Of a stretch of 32,553 nt of DNA, positions 17,572 to 25,555 are shown piece after piece; position 1 is the first letter of the stretch, and every line of letters starts with the position of its first letter. Below the pieces are notes generated by a model. That model was given only the letters and a program-made list of their open reading frames with translations. It was not told where the DNA came from and ran no database searches. Both the position numbers and the translations under genes were made by a program. Origin of the DNA: an uncultured Clostridia bacterium (GTDB lineage Bacteria > Bacillota > Clostridia > Christensenellales > UBA1242). The stretch is taken from positions 1 to 32,553 of the forward strand of contig CALVNK010000006.1 of assembly GCA_944349615.1 (NCBI GenBank), read 5' to 3'.

Positions 17572-17800
17572 AGAAGATGTAATTGAATTTGAAGGGGAAG
17601 TTGTGGAAGTACTACCAAATACTACTTTCAAAGTTCGTCTATCTAATGGTCATGAAATCATCACATACCTATCAGGAAAACTACGAAAAAACTATATCAA
17701 AATTCTTGAAGGTGACAGCGTAAAAGTTGAAATGAGCCCTTATGACCTTTCCAAAGGAAGAATCACTTGGAGAGATAGGGTTAAAAAGGAGACATTATGA
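17564..17800 (+). CDS. infA: Translation initiation factor IF-1
   Basis: Binds the 30S A site during initiation. It has 78 residues and an S1/OB-fold: [20 protein letters not shown], then the [20 protein letters not shown] block and KGRITWRDR. The start is ATG 17564, five bases after AAGGAG (17553-17558), rather than the upstream GTG at 17558. It overlaps the KOW gene by eight bases and rpmJ by four (ATGA). Confidence 0.96.
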   Translation: MSKEDVIEFEGEVVEVLPNTTFKVRLSNGHEIITYLSGKLRKNYIKILEGDSVKVEMSPYDLSKGRITWRDRVKKETL

Positions 17801-17913
17801 AAGTTAGAGCATCTGTTAAGCCTATTTGTGACAAGTGTAGAGTGATTAAGAGAGATGGAAAAGTTATGGTCATCTGCTCTAAAAGCGCAAAACACAAACA
17901 AGTACAAGGCTAA
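17797..17913 (+). CDS. rpmJ: 50S ribosomal protein L36, zinc form
   Basis: A 38-residue protein, [20 protein letters not shown] to KHKQVQG, with zinc ligands C11, C14, C27 and H33. The start overlaps the infA stop (ATGA), so translation is coupled. It ends the spc part of the cluster before a long AT-only gap. Confidence 0.96.
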   Translation: MKVRASVKPICDKCRVIKRDGKVMVICSKSAKHKQVQG

Positions 17914-18181
17914 TATACTTTAAAATTTAATGCAAAAATAAAATAAAATTTTTAATTTAATAATTTATTTTAATATTCTTGATTTTAAAATAAAAAATAT
18001 TTTGATTTTAATATTTAAAATATTTATTCGCCTTTAAAATCAAGGAAATAAAAAAGTTATAATTAATAAATTATTAATTAAAAATGAGATTTAAATTAAT
18101 AAAAAATTAATTTAATTTTAATTAAAAAATAAATTAAATAAAAAATTTAATTTATAAAAACAATTCACAAAAAATATAAAT
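17914..18181. other. Extremely AT-rich gap before rpsM
   Basis: About 270 bases containing only about 19 G or C (about 7%). CTTGATTTTAAA (17978-17989) pairs perfectly with TTTAAAATCAAG (18033-18044). No reading frame with a start signal is seen. It could hold a promoter or S4-responsive leader for the alpha part of the operon, but the low complexity prevents a confident call. Confidence 0.6.
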
Positions 18182-18195
18182 GGAGGAAAAATTAA

Positions 18196-18573
18196 ATGGC
18201 AAGAATTGCTGGTGTTGACTTACCTAGAGAAAAAAGACTTGAACTTGGTCTTACTTATATCTATGGTATAGGCAGAGTGACATCTAACAAAATTTGTGAA
18301 GCAACAGGCGTTAGTGCAGATATCAGAGTAAAAGATTTGACTGATGACCAAATTGCTAAACTTCGTAATTATATTGAACACAATGTAATTGTTGAAGGTG
18401 AACTTCGTAAAAAAGTCGATATGGATATAAAGAAACTCGGCGAAATAGGTTGCTATCGTGGTGTTCGTCATCGTAAGGGACTTCCTGTACGCGGACAAAA
18501 CACAAGGAACAATGCAAGAACTAGAAAAGGACCTAAGAAGGTTGTCGCTGGTAGTTCTAAGAAAGGTAAATAA
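18196..18573 (+). CDS. rpsM: 30S ribosomal protein S13
   Basis: Head protein that bridges to the 50S and contacts P-site tRNA. It has 125 residues, with [26 protein letters not shown], a helix-two-turn-helix and the basic C-terminal tail [18 protein letters not shown]. It is the first gene of the alpha segment, behind GGAGG. Confidence 0.97.
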   Translation: MARIAGVDLPREKRLELGLTYIYGIGRVTSNKICEATGVSADIRVKDLTDDQIAKLRNYIEHNVIVEGELRKKVDMDIKKLGEIGCYRGVRHRKGLPVRGQNTRNNARTRKGPKKVVAGSSKKGK

Positions 18574-18584
18574 GGAGAAAGAAT

Positions 18585-18983
18585 ATGGCTACAAAATCTA
18601 GTGGTAAAAAAACAACTAAAAAGAGAGTAAGTAAAAATATTTCTGCAGGACAAGTTCATATTAAGACTTCTTTCAACAATACTATTGTAAGTTTTACTGA
18701 TTGCAATGGCAATGTTCTTTCTTGGTGCAGTTCAGGTAAACTTGGACTTAAAGGTTCTAAGAAAAGCACTCCATTTGCTGCTCAATCATGCGTAGAAGAT
18801 GCTGCAAAAGTCGCAAAGGAACATGGAATTAAAACTGTTGAAGTTTTTGTAAAAGGACCAGGAAGCGGACGCGAGCTTGCTATCCGTTCTATACAAAACT
18901 GCGATATCAATGTAACAATGATTAAAGATGTTTCACCTATCGCTCACAACGGTTGCAGACCACCTAAAGTAAGAAGAGTTTAA
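18585..18983 (+). CDS. rpsK: 30S ribosomal protein S11
   Basis: Platform protein near the mRNA exit. It has 132 residues. A lysine-rich N-terminus ([16 protein letters not shown]) precedes the core [20 protein letters not shown] and the C-terminal [15 protein letters not shown]. Confidence 0.97.
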   Translation: MATKSSGKKTTKKRVSKNISAGQVHIKTSFNNTIVSFTDCNGNVLSWCSSGKLGLKGSKKSTPFAAQSCVEDAAKVAKEHGIKTVEVFVKGPGSGRELAIRSIQNCDINVTMIKDVSPIAHNGCRPPKVRRV

Positions 18984-18998
18984 AAGGAGAATAAGTAA

Positions 18999-19625
18999 AT
19001 GGCAAGAACTATTGAACCAGATTGCCGTCAATGCAGGAGAGAAGGTTGCAAACTTTTCCTTAAGGGAGAGCGTTGCACAAGCAAGAAATGTGCAATGGAA
19101 AGAAGACCTGTTATCCCTGGACAACATGGCAACTCTAAGAGAAGGGTAACATTCTCTGAATACGGCACTCAACTTCGTGAAAAACAAAAAGTTAAAAGAA
19201 TGTATGGAATACTAGAAAATCAATTCAGAATGTACTATGAAAAGGCAAAGAGAATGGAAGGAGCTACAGGTGCTGTTATGCTCACTTTGATTGAAAGACG
19301 CCTTGACAATGTAGTTTACAGAATGGGTATTGCTGTTTCTAGAAAACAGGCTCGTCAAATGGTAAATCATGGACTTATCACAGTAAATGGCAGACGAGTT
19401 GATATTCCTTCATACCAAGTTAAAGCAGGCGATGTAATCGCAATTAAAGAAAACAAACAAGACAATGTTGCATTCAAAGAACTTAGAGGTAGCAAGATTG
19501 TTATGCCTAAGTGGCTTGAATTCGACTCAAACACTCTCTCTGGGAAAATCGTTGCACTTCCTAGCAGGGAAGATATCGACTCCGATATCAAAGAACAGCT
19601 TATCGTAGAAATGTATTCTAGATAG
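18999..19625 (+). CDS. rpsD: 30S ribosomal protein S4, zinc form
   Basis: Primary assembly protein that nucleates the 16S 5' domain. It has 208 residues, an N-terminal cysteine cluster (C9, C12, C26, C31, plus C17) that suits zinc binding, and the S4 RNA-binding domain (about 98-160, RRLDNVVYRMGIAVSRKQAR). S4 often represses its own operon; the AT-rich gap before rpsM is the only candidate site here. Confidence 0.97.
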   Translation: MARTIEPDCRQCRREGCKLFLKGERCTSKKCAMERRPVIPGQHGNSKRRVTFSEYGTQLREKQKVKRMYGILENQFRMYYEKAKRMEGATGAVMLTLIERRLDNVVYRMGIAVSRKQARQMVNHGLITVNGRRVDIPSYQVKAGDVIAIKENKQDNVAFKELRGSKIVMPKWLEFDSNTLSGKIVALPSREDIDSDIKEQLIVEMYSR

Positions 19626-19641
19626 TAGACGGAGGCAAAAT

Positions 19642-20598
19642 ATGAATATGGAAATAGAAAGACCAAGAATAACTTGTGAAGAAACCGACAATGGTGCTTT
19701 TGCAAGATTTGTGGTAGAACCACTTGAAAAAGGATATGGTATAACTCTTGGAAATGCCATGAGAAGAACACTTTTATCTTCACTTCCTGGCTCTGCACCT
19801 ATTGCTGTGCGCATTGCTGGAGTAAGTCATGAGTTTTCAACTATTCGTGGCGTAAGCGAAGATGTAGTTGATATAATCTTAAATCTTAAGGGACTTGCTG
19901 TAAAATGCAAAGACCAAAGCAAAGATTTCGTTACTTATCTTCACTTAAGAAAGAGTGGTGTAAATACAATCACTGCAAGAGATTTTGAAGATAATAGCGA
20001 TGTTGAAATTTTAAATCCAGATCTCTACATTTGTACAATGGATGAAGGCAGTGTACTTGACATGGATCTTATGATTGCAAATGGCAGAGGATATGTTCCA
20101 AACAGCGAAAACAAGTCAAGATTTGACGACATTGACTATATTGCTATGGACTCACTATTCTCACCAGTTAAAAAGGTAAATTTCAATGTTGAAAGCACTC
20201 GTGTAGGACAAAGCGTAAACTATGATAAACTTACTTTGGAAGTTGAAACAAACGGCACTACAAGTGCAAGAGACATCGTTTCACTTGCAGGAAAAATCAT
20301 TATGGAACATGTAAATTTGTTCGTTGAACTTTGTGCACAGATGGCAAGCACTGATATTTTGGTATCAAGAGAAGAAGATAAACAAATTAAACTTATGGAA
20401 CTTCCTATTGAAGAAATGGATCTTTCTGTTCGTTCATACAACTGCTTAAAGAGAGCAGGTATCAACACCGTTGAAGACCTTACAAAGAAATCAAGAGGTG
20501 ATATGCTTAAAGTTAAGAATTTGGGTATTAAATCTATTGATGAAGTAATTGCAAAACTTGAAAGTTATGGACTTTCACTTCGCAGAGACGAAGACTAA
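19642..20598 (+). CDS. rpoA: RNA polymerase alpha subunit
   Basis: Dimerises to start RNA polymerase assembly. It has 318 residues. The N-terminal domain (about 1-235) contains the assembly motif FVVEPLEKGYGITLGNAMRR. The C-terminal domain (about 250-315) has the helix-hairpin-helix KRAGINTVEDLTKKSRGDM and KNLGIKSIDEV, which bind UP elements and activators. The start is ATG 19642, six bases after GGAGG; an ATG two codons later is less well spaced. Confidence 0.98.
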   Translation: MNMEIERPRITCEETDNGAFARFVVEPLEKGYGITLGNAMRRTLLSSLPGSAPIAVRIAGVSHEFSTIRGVSEDVVDIILNLKGLAVKCKDQSKDFVTYLHLRKSGVNTITARDFEDNSDVEILNPDLYICTMDEGSVLDMDLMIANGRGYVPNSENKSRFDDIDYIAMDSLFSPVKKVNFNVESTRVGQSVNYDKLTLEVETNGTTSARDIVSLAGKIIMEHVNLFVELCAQMASTDILVSREEDKQIKLMELPIEEMDLSVRSYNCLKRAGINTVEDLTKKSRGDMLKVKNLGIKSIDEVIAKLESYGLSLRRDED

Positions 20599-20617
20599 TT
20601 AAAAAGGAGAAAATAAA

Positions 20618-21127
20618 ATGGCTAATGCAAAATTAGGTAGACCAAGTAAAGAAAAAAACTCAATGCTCCGTGGACTTGTTTCAGATTTATTATGGTTTGG
20701 AAAGGTTGAAACTACTCTTGCTAGAGCAAAGTCTGTAAGAACTATGGCAGAAAAGATTTTGACAAAGGCAATCAACTCTTATGAGGATATCGTAAAAGTT
20801 ACAAAAGACATAAAGGACGAGAAAGGCGTTAAAGTTAAGACAACTGTTTCTAACGATGGCCCAAAGAAATTACAAGCTCGAAAGAGTATTATGGCTTATG
20901 TAATGGATAGACAAGAGCAGAGAAAGCCTAAAGAGTCAATCGATGCATATAAGGCAAGAGTTAAAGATATCAATCACCCATTGCTAGAAAAGATATTCAA
21001 TGTATATGCTCCAAAGTATGCTGCTAGAATTAAAGAAGTTGGACAGGGCGGTGGATATACTAGAATAATAAAGATGGGGCAACGCCGTGGCGACAGTGCT
21101 GAAATGGCAATCGTAGAATTAATTTAA
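20618..21127 (+). CDS. rplQ: 50S ribosomal protein L17 with internal insertions
   Basis: It has 169 residues; the usual length is about 115-130. The canonical ends are present (KNSMLRGLVSDLLWFGKVET and GGGYTRIIKMGQRRGDSAEM). The excess lies in two insertions, about residues 55-82 (lysine-rich) and about 93-120 (DRQEQRKPKESIDAYKARVK). I recall similar insertions in some Clostridia L17 proteins, which fits the lineage. It is the last gene of the operon, with the terminator starting immediately after. Confidence 0.96.
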   Translation: MANAKLGRPSKEKNSMLRGLVSDLLWFGKVETTLARAKSVRTMAEKILTKAINSYEDIVKVTKDIKDEKGVKVKTTVSNDGPKKLQARKSIMAYVMDRQEQRKPKESIDAYKARVKDINHPLLEKIFNVYAPKYAARIKEVGQGGGYTRIIKMGQRRGDSAEMAIVELI

Positions 21128-21128
21128 T

Positions 21129-21180
21129 CAAAAAATCATTGCTAAATGGGGTGCATCCCAAAAGGGCAATGATTTTTTTA
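21129..21180 (+). terminator. Strong terminator ending the ribosomal protein operon
   Basis: AAAAATCATTGC (21131-21142) pairs perfectly over 12 bases with GCAATGATTTTT (21166-21177), and the T-tract is part of the 3' arm. It starts four bases after the rplQ stop. Confidence 0.95.
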
Positions 21181-21247
21181 ATAAGTATATTATTAATCCT
21201 AATTGTCGCCCTATTGACAATTTATTATATGAGAAAAAGGAGTTATT

Positions 21248-21594
21248 ATGAACAAGAAAGGTGCTTTAAAGACAGACTCAAGAAATTGTTGTTGGTAGCT
21301 GGAATGACAGCTATCATTGCTATATGTGCTTCAGGCTGTACTTATTCCTCAAAAGGTTTTGAAGCCTTTGCTGTCGCAGAAGATAGTTTTATAGTTGTCA
21401 GCGAAAATGGCAAAGAAACCTTGCATAAGGGTGATGTTATAACTGAAGTATCAAAGTTGTATGATCTTCCTTCAGCTGTTCCTACATTAAAATTAGATTG
21501 TGGAGAAAAGTTATATACATCTCAATTTGTAGGATATGGAGAAAATAAACCAAGCGAAGAAAATTATGATGAAGTCTGTGAGTTTTGTTTTTGA
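21248..21594 (+). CDS. Small lipoprotein; best start requires a -1 frameshift
   Basis: The frame ending at 21594 encodes a lipoprotein signal (RLKKLLLVAGMTAIIAICAS, then lipobox cysteine GC) and an exported domain of about 85 residues that I do not recognise, ending CEFCF. The well-signalled start is ATG 21248, five bases after AAGGAG (21237-21242), but it is in the +1 frame and stops at TAG 21296 after 16 codons (MNKKGALKTDSRNCCW). A -1 slip on the heptamer T TTA AAG (21265-21271) would join it to the lipoprotein frame, giving MNKKGALKDRLKKLLLVAGM, a typical lipoprotein N-terminus. Alternatives are an indel or assembly error, or a start further up in the same frame (ATG 21169, inside the preceding terminator). 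Confidence 0.6.
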
Positions 21595-21621
21595 TAAACA
21601 CAACATTATGATATAGCAAAC

Positions 21622-21642
21622 GCATACCTTTAAAAGGTATGT
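21622..21642. repeat. Left 21-bp flank of the mobile element (terminator hairpin copy)
   Basis: GCATACCTTTAAAAGGTATGT is identical to 21914-21934. It contains the 19-base palindrome CATACCTTTAAAAGGTATG. It lies after the lipoprotein gene and was probably that gene's terminator before the insertion. Confidence 0.85.
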
Positions 21643-21913
21643 CAGACTGTAGACAAACGGCGCGACCGAAAAATTATTTATAATTTTTCTTGCTTCGTAT
21701 CGTCAAAGGCTACGCTTATGTCAAGTTGTTAAAACAACTTAGACTTTAACGCTCGCCTTTTCCTCTCCCCATAAATGCAAAAGCATTTACGGGGTACCCC
21801 AAAATAAAACGCCCAAAACCAGTCATTTAGGTATACTAAACTCCTGGCTTTGGGCATTTTTCGAGCCTTGCCTCGCTTGTTTCTCTGCAGTCTGTTATTT
21901 TGTCGACACACTG
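21643..21913. mobile_element. 271-bp non-autonomous mobile element, complete copy
   Basis: It begins CAGACTGTAGACAAA and ends TTTGTCGACACACTG, inverted ends matching at 12 of 15 positions. It is flanked by a 21-base direct repeat. A second near-perfect end motif, CTGCAGTCTG, lies inside at 21885-21894. The interior is non-coding and rich in hairpins: 21668-21689, 21723-21740 and 21769-21794, and a terminator-like hairpin at about 21811-21860. The first 208 bases match 32306-32513 at 205 positions with no gaps. No transposase is present, so it would need one supplied from elsewhere. Orientation is not defined. Confidence 0.8.
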
Positions 21914-21941
21914 GCATACCTTTAAAAGGTATGTTTTTTTT
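21914..21941 (+). terminator. Right flank: intact terminator after the mobile element
   Basis: The second copy of GCATACCTTTAAAAGGTATGT (21914-21934); its palindrome (21915-21933) is followed by eight T (21934-21941). The left copy has only one T before the element begins, so the element apparently split the hairpin from its T-tract and duplicated the hairpin. Confidence 0.85.
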
Positions 21942-22018
21942 AACATCAATATATAAAAGATTTTAATTTTATTATGTAGATTGATCTTTTTTATGTAAAA
22001 TATAATAAAGGAGCATTT

Positions 22019-22465
22019 ATGAAAGCAGTTGTACAAAGAGTTTTAAAAGCCTCTCTATCGGTTGATGGAAAGCTTGTAAGTGAAATTGAAAAAGGGATGG
22101 TTGTATTTTTAGGTGTTAAAAATGGAGATGATGAGAAGGAGCTTAATAAGTTAATCGCCAAGATCAGCAAATTGCGTATCTTTGAAGATGAAAATGGCAA
22201 GATGAATTTAGCAGTTAAAGATATAGGCGGACAAATTCTTCTTGTAAGTCAATTTACTCTGCTTGCAAATTGTAAAGACGGCAACCGTCCAAGTTTTATC
22301 ATGGCTGAAAGACCTGAAAGGGCAAATATGCTATACTTGCAAGCAAAAGAGTTGTTACAGTCAAGCGGTATTGTTGTTAAGACAGGAATATTTGGTGCAG
22401 ACATGAAAATTAATGTTTTAAATGATGGTCCTGTAACTATATTGCTTGATAGCGAACAGTTGTAA
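22019..22465 (+). CDS. dtd: D-aminoacyl-tRNA deacylase
   Basis: Hydrolyses D-amino acids (such as D-Tyr) and glycine mischarged on tRNA, as a cytoplasmic homodimer. At 148 residues it has typical length. The catalytic SQFT (77-80) and the NDGPVT motif (135-140) with the family's GP dipeptide are present. The start is ATG 22019 behind AAAGGAG. A TATAAT at 22001-22006 is too close to the start and lacks a good -35, so the promoter is unclear. Confidence 0.96.
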   Translation: MKAVVQRVLKASLSVDGKLVSEIEKGMVVFLGVKNGDDEKELNKLIAKISKLRIFEDENGKMNLAVKDIGGQILLVSQFTLLANCKDGNRPSFIMAERPERANMLYLQAKELLQSSGIVVKTGIFGADMKINVLNDGPVTILLDSEQL

Positions 22466-22555
22466 AATTACAAATAGTCTAAAAAATAGAGTTGAAATTA
22501 AATTGTAATGAATTATGACAATTAATTTTACTTTGCATCTTTTGCGCCTTAGCCA

Positions 22556-22584
22556 TTGACTTTTTAAAAATTATTTTGTATAAT
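22556..22584 (+). promoter_or_regulatory. Promoter of the orphan gene at 22605
   Basis: TTGACT (22556-22561), a 17-base spacer and TATAAT (22579-22584). Confidence 0.85.
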
Positions 22585-22604
22585 TATTGTATAAGGAGAT
22601 AAAA

Positions 22605-23342
22605 ATGAAACAAATTTTTAATAAAAAAAATAAATATGAACATAAAGTTTATCAGTTAACTGATACTAAATCATCATCATCTAGATATTTTGACTTTAAA
22701 GTTGAAACTAAGGATTTGACTTTTATTCTTTACCATTCGTACATGCGATCATACGATCCTCGCTATTGGGATCCAGATGAGAGAACATCTGTTATATTAA
22801 AACAAAGATCTAATAACACACATAATGAACAAGAAGAACTTATTACACTTTATAGAAATGTGCATGAATTAAAAGACTCGTCTGCAGCACAAGCGAGAGA
22901 ATTTTCTAATTATGAAGTTATACCTGAACTTTTGTTTGCTTTTCAATACTATTTAAGCAATAAAGAACAATTATTAACAAAAACTAAATTTAATGATAAG
23001 TATATAAAAGATGTTTTTATTGAAAATATATCAAAAGCATGCAAGAGCGAGAATTCTAACAATGAGATTGTTTTAAAAAGTGCAAAGGACATATTTGACC
23101 ATTTATTTGGTGAAAATGCAATTGATATTGATAAGGCTATTGAAAGTCAAGTTGACGAACAGTTGAAAATTATGGAGAGTAAAGAGACGCAACGCTTAGA
23201 GGAGATGGCGGAGCAACAAAAAAAGCAACGAATAAAGGATATTTTAAAAAACCCTTTGAGTGCTTTTAAACTTGCTTTACAGAAGAGAAAAGCGAATAAC
23301 AACAATCTTTCTAAAAACGACCCAGAAGGACCGAGCATATAA
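22605..23342 (+). CDS. Hypothetical protein with charged C-terminal coiled coil (245 aa)
   Basis: It starts at ATG 22605, six bases after AAGGAG (22593-22598). I recognise no domain. The N-terminal half (1-110) looks like mixed alpha/beta and contains a SSSSRYFDFKV stretch and YWDPDERTSVILKQR. Residues about 185-215 are a Glu/Gln/Lys-rich likely coiled coil (KIMESKETQRLEEMAEQQKK), and the tail is basic then Asn-rich. There is no signal peptide or membrane segment, so it is probably cytoplasmic. It has its own strong promoter and sits between the mobile element region and the structured repeat, which suggests accessory content. Confidence 0.75.
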   Translation: MKQIFNKKNKYEHKVYQLTDTKSSSSRYFDFKVETKDLTFILYHSYMRSYDPRYWDPDERTSVILKQRSNNTHNEQEELITLYRNVHELKDSSAAQAREFSNYEVIPELLFAFQYYLSNKEQLLTKTKFNDKYIKDVFIENISKACKSENSNNEIVLKSAKDIFDHLFGENAIDIDKAIESQVDEQLKIMESKETQRLEEMAEQQKKQRIKDILKNPLSAFKLALQKRKANNNNLSKNDPEGPSI

Positions 23343-23360
23343 ATTATTTACTATTATCTA

Positions 23361-23486
23361 TATTACCGGAAGTCGAACTTGCTTGCAAGGGTGAGACTGA
23401 TGGTTATACATACAGTGATGACACAATTTATTGTGTTTTTGCGATAGCAAAATTCAAAATTTAACTTGCTTAAATTTTAACATCAC
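23361..23486. repeat. Dispersed structured repeat, copy 2
   Basis: Same architecture as 11-151. The helix 23361-23378 with 23391-23407 keeps both tandem G-A motifs but has changed AGCC/GGCT to AGTC/GACT, a compensatory substitution. A three-arm unit is closed by GTGATG (23415-23420) and CATCAC (23481-23486). Its arms lie at 23422-23435, 23437-23452 (GATA loop as in copy 1, stem sequence different) and 23456-23478 (identical to copy 1). Confidence 0.8.
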
Positions 23487-23495
23487 ATAGTTTAT

Positions 23496-23576
23496 ACTAT
23501 GTGACGAGTGTGAAACACACAAATTCGTCATAACTTGTTAAAATTTTATTATTATAAAATTTTAATATCACATAGT
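23496..23576. repeat. Related structured unit adjacent to copy 2
   Basis: ACTATGTGA (23496-23504) pairs with TCACATAGT (23568-23576). Inside are GTGTG-AAA-CACAC (23508-23520) and an 11-base-pair hairpin TTAAAATTTTA/TAAAATTTTAA (23538-23565). TGACGA/TCGTCA offers an alternative pairing. The closing sequences and the ATAGTTTATA joints match those of the other copies, so this looks like a tandem unit of the same family. Confidence 0.7.
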
Positions 23577-23594
23577 TTTATATAAACTATTTTT

Positions 23595-23625
23595 AAATTC
23601 TAACAAAATTTTGTTAGAATTTTTT
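23595..23625 (+). terminator. Terminator downstream of the structured repeat
   Basis: AAATTCTAACAAAA (23595-23608) and TTTTGTTAGAATTT (23609-23622) form a 14-base inverted repeat running into a T-tract. It would end transcripts from the orphan gene through the structured repeat. Confidence 0.85.
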
Positions 23626-23669
23626 ATAATTAAAGGTATAAAGATTTGTCTTTTCTCGTTCAATAAAAT

Positions 23670-23698
23670 TTGACTTTTTTAAATTAGATTTATATAAT
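23670..23698 (+). promoter_or_regulatory. Promoter of the PHP-whiA-dnaE unit
   Basis: TTGACT (23670-23675), a 17-base spacer and TATAAT (23693-23698). No terminator is visible from here to dnaE. Confidence 0.88.
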
Positions 23699-23748
23699 TG
23701 ACTATAGATAAGCATTGCTTTTAAATTTTTATTCTGCATGGAGGTAAA

Positions 23749-24516
23749 ATGATTTTATACGGAGATTATCACACGCATACAAAATATTCTAGACACAATC
23801 ATGGCAAAGGCACGATTCTAGAAAATGCTTCGGTTGCAATGAATAAAGGTCTTAAACAAATAGCAATAACAGAACATGGTTTTAATCATTTAATCTATGG
23901 CGTTAGAAGACGGGAAATCAGAGCAATGAAGGAGGATATCTTGAATGCAAAGGAAGTCACGGGTATTGATATTTTATTAGGAGTCGAAGCAAATTTAATA
24001 GGTTGTGATGGAAGTATTGATGTTGTAGACAGTGATTTTGAGTTTTTAGATATTTTGCTCATGGGACATCACAAATTAATTAAAACCAAAACTCGCAAAG
24101 ATTTTAATCGTTTAGTGCTTGCGAATATGTTTGGCTCTCCATTCAATCCAAGTCAGGAAAGGCTAAATAGAAATACTACCGGCTTCTTAAAAGCCCTTGA
24201 TAAATATCCAATCGATATTATCACGCATTTAAACTATGGTTGTCCAACTGATACTCTTGCAGTTGCCAAAATGGCGCGAGAGAAAGGGACGCTTATTGAA
24301 CTCAATGGCAAGCGCATAAATTTCACTGATCGAGAGCTTTTGACGATGGCAGAGGAAGGAGTTAAGTTTATTGTCGATAGTGATGCACATAGTCCAGAGC
24401 GGGTTGGAGAATGTAACAACGCAATTAATACAATCTTTAGATTGAATTTACCATTAAATCAAATAGTAAACATAGATAAATTACCTAAATTTTTAAATAA
24501 ACGGGGGACAAATTGA
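23749..24516 (+). CDS. PHP-domain metal-dependent phosphoesterase
   Basis: A 255-residue PHP-family hydrolase. The metal-binding motifs are DYHTHTKYS (residues 6-14), TEHG (about 41-44), VEAN, MGHHK, THLNYG and SDAHS (near the C-terminus), typical of stand-alone PHP phosphoesterases of the YcdX/histidinol-phosphatase type. The substrate is unknown. It heads the cluster with whiA and dnaE, and its TGA stop overlaps the whiA TTG start by four bases. Confidence 0.88.
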   Translation: MILYGDYHTHTKYSRHNHGKGTILENASVAMNKGLKQIAITEHGFNHLIYGVRRREIRAMKEDILNAKEVTGIDILLGVEANLIGCDGSIDVVDSDFEFLDILLMGHHKLIKTKTRKDFNRLVLANMFGSPFNPSQERLNRNTTGFLKALDKYPIDIITHLNYGCPTDTLAVAKMAREKGTLIELNGKRINFTDRELLTMAEEGVKFIVDSDAHSPERVGECNNAINTIFRLNLPLNQIVNIDKLPKFLNKRGTN

Positions 24517-25478
24517 GTTTTGCTAAGGATAGTAAATTAGAGATAATCGAAAATGATATCGATGATGCATCAAGTGCACAAGCCTTTTTGGCTGGGCTTT
24601 TTCATGCATGTGGCAGTATAAGCAAAAACAGTGATGGGTTTGAACTTGATATAGTAACTGATTTTAAGGAAATTTATCCTTATATCAACAAGCTTATTGT
24701 GAAATTTTATGGTGAAAATCTAGAACTTGAGATTTTTGATGATTATATTATCAACAAGACCACCTATTATAGAATTAAATTTCCGCAAGAGATTGCTTTC
24801 AGACTTTTGCAGGATATTGGTATCATCAATCAGAACGGTGAGATTGACATTTTCGCAGAAGTAGATGAAAATCTTTTGCCTGATGATGAATGTAAAAAGT
24901 ACTTTGTAAAAGGTGCCTATATTGGTTGTGCGACTTCTAGCATAAAGCTATCAACTCTTGGCTCACAATCACCGACAACAGGCTATCATTTTGAATTTAC
25001 ATCGCATAATAATCAATTTTTAATTAATTTACAATCAATTTTACAAGGATTTGGAATAAATTGTAAGATAGTACAGAGAAAAAAGAATTTTGTTTTATAT
25101 TTAAAGGATAGTGAGGCAATAAAAGATTTACTAGCGCTTGTTGGAGCAAATATGAGCGTGCTTGAACTTTCAGACGAAATGGCAAAACGAGAACTGCGCA
25201 ACACAGTAAATCGCCAAGTAAACTGTATAAACGCAAATATCTCAAAGACGGTAGAGGCAAGTTTAAAACAAATAAGTGCCATCAACTATATTAATAAGAA
25301 AATAGGTCTTGAGTCACTTCCTGAAGATCTTCAAGAAGTTGCGGTTTTAAGACTTGCAAATCCGCAAGAGAGTATGGAAGAACTTTTGAAACTTTCTACT
25401 ATAAAATTAACTAAAAGTGGCTTAAATCATAGATTTAGAAGAATATTAAAAATTGCTGATTTTTTAAAGGAAAAATAA
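24513..25478 (+). CDS. whiA: Sporulation/cell-division regulator WhiA
   Basis: WhiA is a conserved Gram-positive DNA-binding protein with a degenerate homing-endonuclease-like N-terminal domain and a C-terminal helix-turn-helix. It affects cell division in Bacillus and sporulation septation in Streptomyces. It has 321 residues. The N-terminal AQAFLAGLFHACGSIS and GAYIGCATSS are the endonuclease-like repeats, and the C-terminal region (about 240-315) includes ESLPEDLQEVAVLRLANPQE and SGLNHRFRRI. The start is TTG 24513 behind CGGGGG. Confidence 0.95.
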   Translation: MSFAKDSKLEIIENDIDDASSAQAFLAGLFHACGSISKNSDGFELDIVTDFKEIYPYINKLIVKFYGENLELEIFDDYIINKTTYYRIKFPQEIAFRLLQDIGIINQNGEIDIFAEVDENLLPDDECKKYFVKGAYIGCATSSIKLSTLGSQSPTTGYHFEFTSHNNQFLINLQSILQGFGINCKIVQRKKNFVLYLKDSEAIKDLLALVGANMSVLELSDEMAKRELRNTVNRQVNCINANISKTVEASLKQISAINYINKKIGLESLPEDLQEVAVLRLANPQESMEELLKLSTIKLTKSGLNHRFRRILKIADFLKEK

Positions 25479-25555
25479 TATAAAATATACTAAATTTTTC
25501 AAATTTTATCAAAAAAACATAAAAATTTACCAAATTATATACTTTAGGAGAAAAT

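Noticed and set aside
21139..21247. N-terminal extension of the small lipoprotein from TTG 21139 or ATG 21169, with an extra hydrophobic segment
   Set aside because: The start lies inside the 12-base-pair rplQ terminator stem and lacks a properly spaced ribosome binding site. Kept only as an alternative.
21729..21917. 62-codon reverse-strand frame inside the mobile element
   Set aside because: No start signal and no transposase-like motif. The sequence is explained by hairpins, and the second copy diverges in the region that would hold its N-terminal half.
22001..22006. TATAAT as a -10 box for dtd
   Set aside because: The nearest -35-like TTGATC is only 14 bases away, and transcription would begin at or after the ribosome binding site.
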